Assembly (NCBI RefSeq): GCF_031143425.1
Contig: NC_090440.1
Location: 1,268,443,123 to 1,268,507,122 of the forward strand
DNA length: 64,000 nucleotides
Direction: 5' to 3'
Origin: Pleurodeles waltl
Lineage: Eukaryota > Chordata > Amphibia > Caudata > Salamandridae
Positions within the stretch are counted from its first letter, which is position 1; every line of letters starts with the position of its first letter. Under the pieces are notes generated by a model. That model saw only the letters and a list, made by a program, of their open reading frames with translations. It searched no databases and was not told where the DNA came from. Below, piece after piece: positions 1 through 9,946 of this stretch. A program made the translations under genes and the position numbers.

Positions 1-125
1 GGATTGTTGCACGATCAAGTCTGTATGTGACTATTATTTGTCTCTCTTCCATTGTCGATAGGTCCATCAGGGGTCTGTACACCGGAGGATGCCGCCATCT
101 CATCACCTGCCCCACCAGACGTGCC
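1..125 (-). pseudogene. HARBI1-like transposase, start of catalytic exon 2 (H1, truncated by window)
   Basis: Read on the minus strand, a TAG acceptor at 126-128 opens an exon whose frame carries a basic stretch followed by PPVYRPLMDLSTMEER and a tyrosine-arginine-leucine-aspartate motif. The same stretch is in the intact H2 transposase (exon starting at 17306). It precedes the DDE catalytic core, which lies outside the window. The phase fits the 83-nt first exon at 34569-34651, so the two would be spliced across about 34 kb today, or about 4.6 kb before the nested insertions. Only about 41 codons are visible and they are open. Whether the rest is intact cannot be seen. Confidence 0.8.
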
Positions 126-569
126 CTATGGAGGAGAACAGCGAGCAGAGAGTCAGACAAAACTGAAGTATCCCAAAATGTCATTTGCACAAATTTTTTA
201 ATCCGCAATGTGCCTGTAACTGTGAGTATTCCAGGCCTACATAGGCGTGACTCAGTTATTATTAATGCCATGTGGCCCCCTGAAATGGCAGCTGCCTGAC
301 CTGTAAGATGGGACAAAGGGATATGAGATAACTGCGCTGGTGTTCTGCACCATCGCGGTGGGCGGTCGAAGACCGCTGCGAAATTCTGCATTGGTTAACA
401 TTGGGCCCTATGGGTCCGAGGAGCCAATGACGATGTACGCCGGCGGTTACGGTACGCACCGCCGCAGACGTGACCGCCATTTTCTGTCTGTTCACTCACT
501 TGATACCTGACCTTCAACAGGAGAGGACCTAAACTGCAAGTGCTGCTGTGACCTCAGTCTGGAAGCGCG
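126..569. promoter_or_regulatory. Region between H1 transposase exon 2 and myb-1, with dyad sites
   Basis: This non-coding stretch lies between the minus-strand transposase exon and the plus-strand myb-1 start. It holds a GCGGTC/GACCGC dyad at about 362-376. CCAAT-type boxes (attggttaac near 393, ccaatgac near 424) follow. A degenerate GGCGGT-N4-ACCGCC dyad sits at 448-463, which is 107 bp before the myb-1 ATG. H2 (16843-17305) and H3 (48813-49239) carry the same arrangement at the same spacing. Promoter function is inferred from position and conservation. Confidence 0.5.
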
Positions 570-683
570 ATGGCTCATGTGTCTGGGGAAAGGGCCCCTG
601 CCTTCACTTTGGAGGAGTTGGATAAACTAGTGGATGGGGTCTTCCCCCAGTACACGCAACTGTACGGTCCTCCAGACAAACAG
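570..683 (+). pseudogene. myb-1 exon 1 (H1)
   Basis: A 114-nt exon from ATG to a GTGAGTAC donor at 684. It encodes a 38-residue lead-in with ERAPAFTLEELDKLVDGV and ends LYGPPDKQ. H2 (16729-16842) and H3 (49240-49353) have exons of exactly the same length. It forms the first helix region of a Myb/SANT-like DNA-binding domain of the kind found next to Harbinger transposases (NAIF1-like). This exon is open, but exon 2 is broken, so the gene as a whole is a pseudogene. The intron (684-879) shows nothing else. Confidence 0.75.
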
Positions 684-3600
684 GTGAGTACACTGTGAGC
701 ATGCTGCATGCGCAATGCCTATATTGAGTGGTGTGGATGGAAGATACATGGGGGGGCTAAGGCCTGCTTGTGCGGATGGGGAGTGTATGTGCATCAGGGC
801 AAGGGTGGGAACCGGGGGCAATGAGTATGACGGTCCGGACGGGTAAGTAATGTCCTTTCCCCCTGTACCATACAGCTAGGTCAGCGCTGTAGGAGGCTGG
901 CCTGGTTTGTAGTGGGTACCAAGGGGTACTTACACTCTGCACCAGGTCCAGTTATCCCTTATTAGTGTAGAAGAGGTGTTCTAGCAGCTTAGACTGATAG
1001 AAAATATAGCTTAGCAGAGCAGCTTAGGCTGAACTAGGAGACATGCAAAGCTCCCACTATACCACTGATGTCATATGCACAATATCATTAGAAAACACAA
1101 TACACAGATATACTAAAAATAAAGGTACTTTATTTTTATGACAATATGCCAAAAGTATCTCAGTGAGTACCCTCAGTATGAGGATAGCAAATATACACAA
1201 GATATATATACACAACACCAAAAATATGCAGTAATAGCAGAAGGAAGTAATGCAAGCAATGTAAAGTCACAATAGATTGCAATAGGAGCACATAGATACA
1301 CGGGCAACACAAACCATATACTCTAGAAGTGGAATGCGAACCACGAATGGACCCCAAACCTATGTGAGCTTGTAGAGGGTCGCTGGGACTGTAAGAAAAG
1401 TGAGGGTTAGAAAAATAGCCCACCCCAAGAACCTGAAAATTAGGTGTAAAGTACACCTATGTTCCCCAGAGAGCACAGAAGTCGTGATAGGGGAATTCTG
1501 CAAGGAAGACCAACACCAGCAATGCAACAAAGGTGGATTTCCAGACGAGAGTACCTGTGGAACAAGGGGACCAAGTCCAAGAGTCGCGACAAAGTCGAGA
1601 TTGGGCAGATGCCCAGGAAATGCCAGCTGAGGATGCAAAGAAGCTGCCACCGGATGGTAGAAGCTGTGGATTCTGCAAGAACGAAGAGGACTAGGAACTT
1701 CCCGTTTGGAGGATGGATGTCCCACGTCGTGAACAAGCTTGCAGAGGTGTTCCCACGCAGAAAGACCGCAAACAAACCTTGCTAGTTGCAAGGGTCGCGG
1801 TTAGGGTTTTTGGATGCTGCTGTGGCCCAAGAGGGACCAGGATGTCGCCAATTGCGTGAGGAGACAGAGGGGGCACCCAGCAATATAGGGAGCCCTCAAA
1901 GAAGCAGGCAGCACCCACAGAAGTGCCGGAGCAGGCACTACGAAGAAGAGTGAACCGGAGCTCATCCAAAGTCACAAAAGAAGATCCCACGACGCCGGAG
2001 GACAACTCAGGAGGTTGTGCACTGCAGGTTAGAGTGTCGGGGACCCAGGCGTGGCTGTGCACAAAGGAAATCCTGGAAGAGTGCACAGGAGCCGGAGCAG
2101 CTGCAAATCACGCGGTACCCAGCAATGCAGTCTAGCGTGGGGAGGCAAGGACTTACCTCCACCAATCTTGGACTGAAGAGTCACTGGACTGTGGGAGTCA
2201 CTTGGACTGAGTTGCTGAGTTCCAGGGACCACACTCGTCGTGCTGAGAGGGGACCCAGAGGACCGGTGATGCAGTCTTTTGTTGCCTGCGGTTGCAGGGG
2301 GAAGATTCCGTCGACCCACAGGAGATTTCTCCGGAGCTTCTAGTGCAGAGAGGAGGCAGACTACCCCCACAGCATGCACCACCAGGAAAACAGTCGAGAA
2401 GGCAGCAAGATCAGCGATACAAGGTTGCAGTAGTCGTCTTTGCTACTTTGTTGCGGTTTTGCAGGCGTCCTGAGCAGTCAGCGGTCGATTCCTTGGCAGA
2501 AGGTGAAGAGAGAGATGCAGAGGAACTCTGATGAGCTCTTGCATTCGTTATCTAAAGAATTCCCCAAAGCAAAGACCCTAAATAGCCAGAAAAGGAGGTT
2601 TGGCTACCTAGGAAGGAGGATAGGCTAGCAACACAGGTAAGAGCCTATCAGAAGGGGTCTCTGACATCACCTGCTGGCACTGGCCACTCAGAGCAGTCCA
2701 GTGTGCCAGCAGCACCTCTGTTTCCAAAATGTCAGAGTTCTGGAGCACACTGGAGGAACACTGGGCACCTCCCCTGGGAGGTGCAGGTCAGGGGAGGGGT
2801 CACTCCCCTTTCCTTGTCCAGCTTCGCGCCAGAGCAGGGCTGGGGGATCCCTGAACCGGTGTTGGCTGGCTTATGCAGAGATGGGCACCATCTGTGCCCA
2901 TCAAAGCATTTCCAGAGGCTGGAGAGGCTACTCCTCCCCAGCCCTGACACCTTTTTCCAAAGGGAAAGGGTGTAACACCCTCTCTCTGAGGAAGTCCTTT
3001 GTTCTGCCTTCCTAGGCCAAGCCTGGCTGGACCCCAGGAGGGCAGAAACCTGTCTGAGGGGTTGGCAGCAGCAGCAGCTGCAGTGAAACCCCGGGTAAGG
3101 TAGTTTGGCAGTACCCGGGTCTGTGCTAGAGACTCGGGGATCATGGAATTGTCTCCTCAATGCCAGAATGGCATTGGGGTGACAATTCCATGATCTTAGA
3201 CATGTTACATGGCCATGTTCGGAGTTACCATTGTGAAGCTGTACATAGGTAATGACCTATGTACAGTGCACGCGTGTAATGGTGTCCCCGCACTCACAAA
3301 GTCCGGGGAATTTGCCCTGAACAATGTGGGGGCACCTTGGCTAGTGCCAGGGTGCCCACACACTAAGGGTGTCATTCCAACCCTGGCGGTCGGTGATAAA
3401 GCGGCGGACAACCCGCCAACAGGCAGGCGGTCAAAAAAATGGAATTCTGACCCTGGCGGGAACCGCCAGCACAGCCCGCCACTTTAACACTCCGACCGCC
3501 ACGGCGGGACAGACAAACAGCGCGGCGGTCACCGCCAACAGGCAGGCGGCAGACAATGTACCGCCCACCCTATCACAACTCACCAATCCGCCACCTTTTC

Positions 3601-3696
3601 CGGGGCGGGAGCCCCGCCGATAAAAAAACACGGCGGAAACAGACTACGAACGGGAAAATGCTCACCTCTACACACTCCACGAGGAAGGAGGACAGC

Positions 3697-3779
3697 ATGG
3701 AACCCGAATTAAACATCCTACCAGCTATTGTCTACCTGCTCATCTACCAGGAGTACGAACGCCGGTGCAGACGACAATG
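3697..3779 (+). CDS. HARBI1-like transposase exon 1 (H2)
   Basis: An 83-nt exon begins with ATG and ends at a GTGAGTAC donor (3780). It encodes 27 residues plus two bases: MEPELNILP, a hydrophobic stretch, then a basic tail with YERRCRRQ. H1 (34569-34651) and H3 (57394-57476) have exons of exactly 83 nt in the same place beside the terminal repeat, with MEPEL-ILP and the Arg-rich tail conserved. The two leftover bases plus the first base of exon 2 at 17306 give a tryptophan codon and join to an arginine-rich segment. This resembles the short hydrophobic plus Arg-rich N-terminus seen in some HARBI1-like nucleases (from general knowledge). Splicing is predicted, not shown. Confidence 0.72.
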
Positions 3780-5063
3780 GTGAGTACTGCACCTACGACA
3801 CAGGGGAGGGGGGAGGAGGAAAGCTTACGGGCACACACATACGCCATACACCCACCCCCCCACCCCAAATACCTACACCCCAATGCTGAGCAACAAGTCA
3901 GAGTGACACCCCCCAAACCCACCGGAATAATGCAAAGACACAATTAAAATGATCTATAAAATATATGTATAAATAGCTCCATTGAAGTTATGGGAAATAT
4001 GCAATATGAAAGATACAAAATAAGAAATGAACATAGTTGAAAATATATACATAGGCAATAAGTCCTGCCCATTCTGTCAAAGTTCCATAGTCCGTGGGCC
4101 AATGTGCACAAACACATGGGCAAAGCCCACACAGGAGACCAGATACCATTGGAGAGAACACTGCTGGGGCATCAGATGATAAAACTACAGGCACCTCAGG
4201 GGGAAGGGAAGGGGGGCACCTCAGCCACATGAGTCCACGACGCCAGATCCACGAGGGGCCTCCATGCCCACTGTCCCATCCAGGGGAGTGCAAAGCCACA
4301 GTCTCACAAGTCTCTGAAGTGGGTGGCTTGCCCACTGTGCCATCCTGGGGAGTGCAAAGCGACAGCCTCTCAAGTCTCTACAGTGGGTGGCTTGCCCACT
4401 GTTCCATCCTGGGAAGTGCCAAGCCACAGTCCATCAGATGGATTACCGACTCCACTGTTAATGGAGGAGGCATGGTGCCCAGAGTGCTTCGTGAAGCCCT
4501 GCTCGACACAGAACCGGCACTGTCAATGGGCCAGCGGTGCCTGAGACGGCGGTGCCCAGCGGAGCGGTGCTTGACAGGAAGGGCCCAGCAGAGCGGTGCT
4601 TGACAGGAAGGGCCCAGCGGAGCGGTGCTTGAGACGGCGGTGCCCAGCGGAGTGGTGCTTGAGACGGCGGTGCCCAGCGGAGCGGTTGTTGTCACGGCGG
4701 GCCCCTGTTCAGCGGTTCTTCTCACGGCGGGCCCCTGTTCAGCGGTTCTTGTCACGGCGGGCACCTGTTCAGCGGTTCTTCTCACGGCGGGCCCCTGTTC
4801 AGCGGTTCTTGTCACGGCGGGCCCCTGTTCAGCGGTTCTTGTCACGGCGGGCCCCTGTTTAGCGGTTCTTCTCACGGCGGGCCCCTGTTCAGCGGTTCTT
4901 TTCACGGCGGGGCCCTGTTCAGCGGTTCTTCTCACGGCAGGCCCCTGTTAAGCAGTTCTTGTCACGGCGGGCCCCTGTTCAGCGGTTCTTCTCACGGCGG
5001 GGCCCTGTTCAGCGGTGCTTGTCCTGTGTTTCTAGGGAGCCAGACCTGGCCAAGACTTCCCGC
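3780..5063. other. Downstream region of myb-1 in H2: low-complexity and tandem repeats
   Basis: There is no credible gene here. It is the first part of the transposase intron on plus and the 3' region of myb-1 on minus. About 3780-4090 is AT- and CA-rich. About 4240-4450 contains roughly three diverged copies of a 60-64 bp unit that includes the complement of tttgcactccccagga, the unit expanded in H1 and H3. The 30-bp minisatellite follows at about 4531-5020. Confidence 0.6.
4531..5020. repeat. 30-bp GC-rich minisatellite
   Basis: About 16 head-to-tail 30-bp units. The early units read agcggtgcttgagacggcgg plus ten bases; the later ones (from 4681) read agcggttcttctcacggcgg plus ten bases, alternating ctcacgg and gtcacgg variants. 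Because 30 is divisible by three, all frames stay open over long stretches. The long open frames in both directions here are by-products. It lies just after the myb-1 stop codon on the minus strand. The alternating variants suggest expansion in blocks of two units. Confidence 0.85.
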
Positions 5064-6531
5064 TTAGTCGCCATCCAACCTTGCGGTCGCGGGGCCCTCC
5101 TGTGATGGAGTCCTGGGCCCGTGGGTGTCGTCCGTCACAACCGGAATGGGGCTGGTGGGGCCCTCCTGGGCAGTTCGCCTGCTGCCTGACTTCTCCGCCC
5201 TGCTGCCCTTGCCCTCCTTCGCTGAAACTCTGTGGCCCTTGCCTCCCTTTGATGATGTGGCAGGTGACGGGGCAAGGCTACTGTCCTTGGTGGCAGCCGT
5301 CTCATTCTTGTCGTGCCGGCCCTTATTTTTTTTTGTCCTCTTCCCAGGGGGTGGGCTGGCTGTCCCCTTGCTGCTGGCCGATGTTCCTGCCCTAGGAGCT
5401 CGTGGACTCCAATAGCCCTGCACTATGGTCATAGTAGATGCAGGGCTGGTGGTGGCTGAGGTGCTTTTTTTACTCTTACCAGATGGAGGGGGTGGGTCAG
5501 TGATTGGAACGAGCTCAAGGTTGGAAAGGAAAAGCACTTGGGAAGGACAGGGACGGGTAGGTGTAGTGGGTATGGGAGTGGAGGAAGAGGATGTGGTTGT
5601 AGGAGAGTCAAGTGTGCTGTCTTTGGGTGCAGGTGTTTGTGACGGAGGCTGTCGTGAGGTGGATGGCTGTTGGGTGGGTGGCTGCCTGCGTTTGTGTGGT
5701 TTGGAAGAGGGGGTGACAGACACACTGGGAGAGGACACAGGGGACGTGTAAATGGCAGTGGGGGTGGTGACTGCACGTGTGCGGACTGTAATGGAGGGTG
5801 TGCTGGTGATGGAAGTACTGGCTGATGGTGGTGTGCATGCAGGTGTGAGTGGAGACGTCACAGGGAGGGAGGGGGGAGATGAGGAGGTGGGGGACACAGA
5901 GGTGGTGGTGACTGTTGGCATGTCTGTATCTGGATGTTGCTTGGGTGAGTGCTTGTGGGATCTGTGGTGCTTATGTCTGGATGAGCTGCCCTTGGGTGTA
6001 GAGGTGTGTGCAGGCTGGTCTGATGGTGTGGATGGGATAGGCAGAGGAACAGGAGACTGGGACTGGGTGGGGGGAGTCAGAAGAGGGAGGCTGGAGACAG
6101 GGACAATGGCTGCCGTCAGTGCTGAGGCCAGAGCGTTGAACGATCGCTGATGGGCAGCCTGACCCGAATGAATGCCCTCCAGGTATGCATTGCTCCAATG
6201 CACCTCCCTTTCTACACCCTGGATGGCATTCAAAAGGGTAGACTGCCCAACAATGAGCGTCCGCAGGAGGTCAATGACCTCCTCACTGAGGGCAGCAGGG
6301 GTAACTGGGGCAGGGCCTGAGGTGCCTGGGGCGAAGGAGATGCCCGGCTTCCTGGCCAAGCGGGCACGGGGTGAAGGCTGAGGGGCTGCTGGGAGGGCGG
6401 GGCTGGTGCGCTGGGTGGCAGTTGTACCTGTTGTGGCGGTGGGCACGGATGTTGCCGCCACCGCAAGGGAGCTCCCTTCCGAGGACGTGTCGGTGTCGCT
6501 GACGTCTCCACGGGTCCCCGTTGTGGAGCTC
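5064..6531 (-). pseudogene. myb-1 exon 3, distal part (H2)
   Basis: An open minus-strand frame runs in from the LTR copy A junction at 6531 to a stop at 5064, about 488 codons. It holds a conserved block (ISFAPGTSGPAPV, then AALSEEVIDLLR, GQSTLLNAIQGVE and NAYLEGIHSGQ) also found in H1 (from about 31650) and H3 (from about 50500). That block is predicted to be helical and may mediate multimerisation. It is followed by more than 250 residues rich in Ser, Thr and Pro with basic clusters near the end (KRTKKNKGRHDKNE). The distal part is intact. The gene is cut by copy A, has a frameshift in the part at 15780-15873 and appears to lack a normal exon 2 acceptor. It probably encoded a nuclear DNA-binding partner of the transposase. 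Confidence 0.7.
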
Positions 6532-9500
6532 TGTGAGAAGGTAGCCTCTTTCTAGCCTTGTTACCCCCACTTTTGGCCTGTTTGTGAGTGTATGTCAGGG
6601 TGTTTGTCACTGTTTTCACTGTCTCACTGGGATCCTGATAGCCAGGCCTCAGTGCTCATAGTGAAAACACCATGTTTTCAGTATGGTTGTTATGTGTCAC
6701 TGGGATCCTGCTAGTCAGGACCCCAGTGCTCATAGGTTTGTGGCCTATATGTATGTGTCACTGGGACCCTGTCACACAGGGCCCCAGTGCTCATAGGTGT
6801 GCATGTATATGTTCCCTGTGTGGTGCCTAACTGTCTCACTGAGGCTCTGCTAACCAGAACCTCAGTGGTTATGCTCTCTCATTACTTTCAAATTGTCACT
6901 GACAGGCTAGTGACCATTTTTACCAATTTACATTGGCTTACTGGAACACCCTTATAATTCCCTAGTATATGGTACTGAGGTACCCAGGGTATTGGGGTTC
7001 CAAGAGATCCCTAGGGGCTGCAGCATTTCTTTTGCCACCCATAGGGAGCTCTGACAAATCTTACACAGGCCTGCCACTGCAGCCTGAGTGAAATAACGTC
7101 CACGTTATTTCACAGCCATTTTACACTGCACTTAAGTAACTTATAAGTCACCTATATGTCTAACCTTTACCTGGTAAAGGTTAGGTGCAAAGTTACTTAG
7201 TGTGAGGGCACCCTGGCACTAGCCAAGGTGCCCCCACATTGTTCAGAGCCAATTCACTGAACTTTGTGAGTGCGGGGACACCATTACACGCGTGCACTAC
7301 ATATGGGTCACTACCTATATGTAGCTTCACCATGGTAACTCCGAATATGGCCATGTAACATGTCTATGATCATGGAATTGCCCCCTCTATGCCATCCTGG
7401 CATTGTTGGTACAATTCCATGATCCCAGTGGTCTGTAGCACAGACCCTGGTACTGCCATACTGCCCTTCCTGGGGTTTCTCTGCAGCTGCTGCTGCTGCC
7501 AACCCCTCAGACAGGCAGCTGCCCTCCTGGGGTCCAGCCAGGCCTGGCCCAGGATGGCAGAACAAAGAACTTCCTCTGAGAGAGGGTGTGACACCCTCTC
7601 CCTTTGGAAAATGGTGTGAAGGCAGGGGAGGAGTAGCCTCCCCCAGCCTCTGGAAATGCTTTGTTGGGCACAGATGTGCCCAATTCTGCATAAGCCAGTC
7701 TACACCGGTTCAGGGACCCCTTAGCCCCTGCTCTGGCGCGAAACTGGACAAAGGAAAGGGGAGTGACCACTCCCCTGACCTGCACCTCCCCTGGGAGGTG
7801 TCCAGAGCTCCTCCAGTGTGCTCCAGACCTCTGCCATCTTGGAAACAGAGGTGCTGCTGGCACACTGGACTGCTCTGAGTGGCCAGTGCCACCAGGTGAC
7901 GTCAGAGACTCCTTGTGATAGGCTCCTTCAGGTGTTAGTAGCCTTTCCTCTCTCCTAGGTAGCCAAACCCTCTTTTCTGGCTATTTAGGGTCTCTGTCTC
8001 TGGGGAAACTTTAGATAACGAATGCATGAGCTCAGCCGAGTTCCTCTGCATCTCCCTCTTCACCTTCTGATAAGGAATCGACCGCTGACCGCGCTGGAAG
8101 CCTGCAAACCTGCAACATAGTAGCAAAGACGACTACTGCAACTCTGTAACGCTGATCCTGCCGCCTTCTCGACTGTTTTCCTGCTTGTGCATGCTGTGGG
8201 GGTAGCCTGCCTCCTCTCTGCACCAGAAGCTCCGAAGAAATCTCCCGTGGGTCGACGGAATCGTCCCCCTGCAACCGCAGGCACCAAAAAGCTGCATCTC
8301 CGGTCCCTTGGGTCTCCTCTCAGCACGACGAGCGAGGTCCCTCGAATCCAGCGACACCGTCCAAGTGACCCCCACAGTCCAGTGACTCTTCAGCCCAAGT
8401 TTGGTGGAGGTAAGTCCTTGCCTCACCTCGCTGGGCTGCATTGCTGGGAACCGCGACTTTGCAAGCTTCTCCGGCCCCTGTGCACTTCCGGCGGAAATCC
8501 TTCATGCACAGCCAAGCCTGGGTCCACGGCACTCTAACCTGCATTGCACGACTTTCTAAGTTGGTCTCCGGCGACGTGGGACTCCTTTGTGCAACTTCGG
8601 CGAGCACCGTTTCACGCATCCTCGTAGTGCCTGTTTCTGGCACTTCTCCGGGTGCTACCTGCTTCAGTGAGGGCTCTTTGTCTTGCTCGACGTCCCCTCT
8701 CTCTGCAGGTCCAATTTGCGACCTCCTGGTCCCTCCTGGGCCCCAGCAGCGTCCAAAAACGCCAAACGCATGATTTGCGTGTAGCAAGGCTTGTTGGCGT
8801 CCATCCGGCGGGAAAACACTTCTGCACGACTCTCCAAGGCGTGGTGGATCCATCCTCCAAAGGGGAAGTCTCTAGCCCTTGTCGTTCCTGCAGTATTCAC
8901 AGTTCTTCAGCCTAGTAAGAGCTTCTTTGCACCAACCGCTGGCATTTCTTGGGCATCTGCCCATCTCCGAGCTGCTTGTGACTTTTGGACTTGGTCCCCT
9001 TGTTCCACAGGTACCTTCAGACAGGAATCCATCGTTGTTGCATTGCTGATTTGTGTTTTCCTTGCATTCTCCCTCTAACACGACTATTTTGTCCTTAGGG
9101 GAACTTTGGTGCACTTTGCACTCACTTTTCAGGGTCTTGGGGAGGGTTATTTTTCTAACTCTCACTATTTTCTAATAGTCCCAGCGACCCTCTACAAGGT
9201 CACATAGGTTTGGGGTCCATTCGTGGTTCGCATTCCACTTCTGGAGTATATGGTTTGTGTTGCCCCTATCCCTATGTTTCCCCATTGCATCCTATTGTAA
9301 CTATACATTGTTTGCACTGTTTTCTAAGACTATACTGCATATTTTTGCTATTGTGTATATATATCTTGTGTATATTTCCTATCCTCTCACTGAGGGTACA
9401 CTCTAAGATACTTTGGCATATTGTCATAAAAATAAAGTACCTTTATTTTTAGTATAACTGTGTATTGTGTTTTCTTATGATATTGTGCATATGACACTAA

Positions 9501-9676
9501 GTGGTACTGTAGTAGCTTCACACGTCTCCTAGTTCAGCCTAAGCTGCTCTGCTAAGCTACCATTATCTATCAGCCTAAGCTGCTAGACACCCTATACACT
9601 AATAAGGGATAACTGGGCCTGGTACAAGGTGCAAGTCCCCTTTGGTACTCACTACAAGCCAGTCCAGCCTCCTACA
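6532..9676 (+). repeat. 5' LTR of copy A
   Basis: A 3145-bp LTR, identical in length to its partner. It contains four CACTG...CAGTG imperfect hairpins (6625-6867), a 26-nt palindrome (7088-7113), an 11-bp-arm hairpin (7161-7183) and a long GATCATGGAATTG/CAATTCCATGATC stem (7368-7424). A TATA-like ggctatttaggg occurs at about 7979-7990, and AATAAA at 9431-9436. The TATA-like and AATAAA blocks recur in the other LTRs of the window, which supports a U3-R-U5 order, but the exact R limits cannot be set from sequence alone. Several antisense frames up to 177 codons are open; they have no recognisable domain. Confidence 0.9.
6625..6867. repeat. Array of four imperfect hairpins in the LTR start
   Basis: Four roughly 30-nt inverted repeats occur at 6625-6654, 6698-6728, 6759-6789 and 6837-6867. 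Each starts cactg(g/a)g, has ctg...cag near its centre and ends c(c/t)cagtg. Spacing is about 60-80 bp. The array is repeated in every A/B LTR and partly in the solo LTRs. Confidence 0.75.
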
Positions 9677-9946
9677 TTGGTTGTGCAGCGGTGGGATAAG
9701 TGCTTTGAGACTACTTACCACTCTTGTCATTGTACTTTTCATAAGAGAAAAATATACAAAACAAGGTCAGTGTATATACACATAGCCAAAAAGTTTTGCA
9801 TTTCCTCTTTTCACTCTTTTCTAAGTGCTGAAAAGTACTTCTAAACTTTCAAAAAGTTCTTAAAAGTTTAAAAAGTTTTTTCTGTCTTTCCAAAAAGTTC
9901 TGAAAACTTTTTTCTCTTTGTCTATCACTTTAACTCTCTCTAAAAA
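9677..9946 (+). promoter_or_regulatory. Leader of copy A with putative primer binding site
   Basis: The 5' LTR is followed by ttggttgtgcagcggtggga. From its second base (TGG...) this could pair with the 3' end of a tRNA, as expected for minus-strand priming. The GTGGGAT-like part resembles a tRNA-Leu T-arm complement, but the fit is weak. Element P2 has a related start, ttggtggctgtgttgggat. The rest of the leader (about 9785-9930) is rich in repeated aaaagtt/aactttt motifs and has no gene. Confidence 0.45.

Noticed and set aside
4378..4935. 185-codon minus-strand and shorter plus-strand frames of decapeptide repeats
   Set aside because: A product of the 30-bp minisatellite, which keeps all frames open; it lies after the myb-1 stop.
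4681..5018. Possible CRISPR-like array of 30-bp repeats
   Set aside because: Units are contiguous with no unique spacers, and the context is a vertebrate transposon.
8320..8853. 177-codon antisense open frame repeated in every A/B LTR
   Set aside because: It lies wholly inside LTRs only a few substitutions apart, has no recognisable domain, and overlaps several other open frames. The older LTRs do not keep it.
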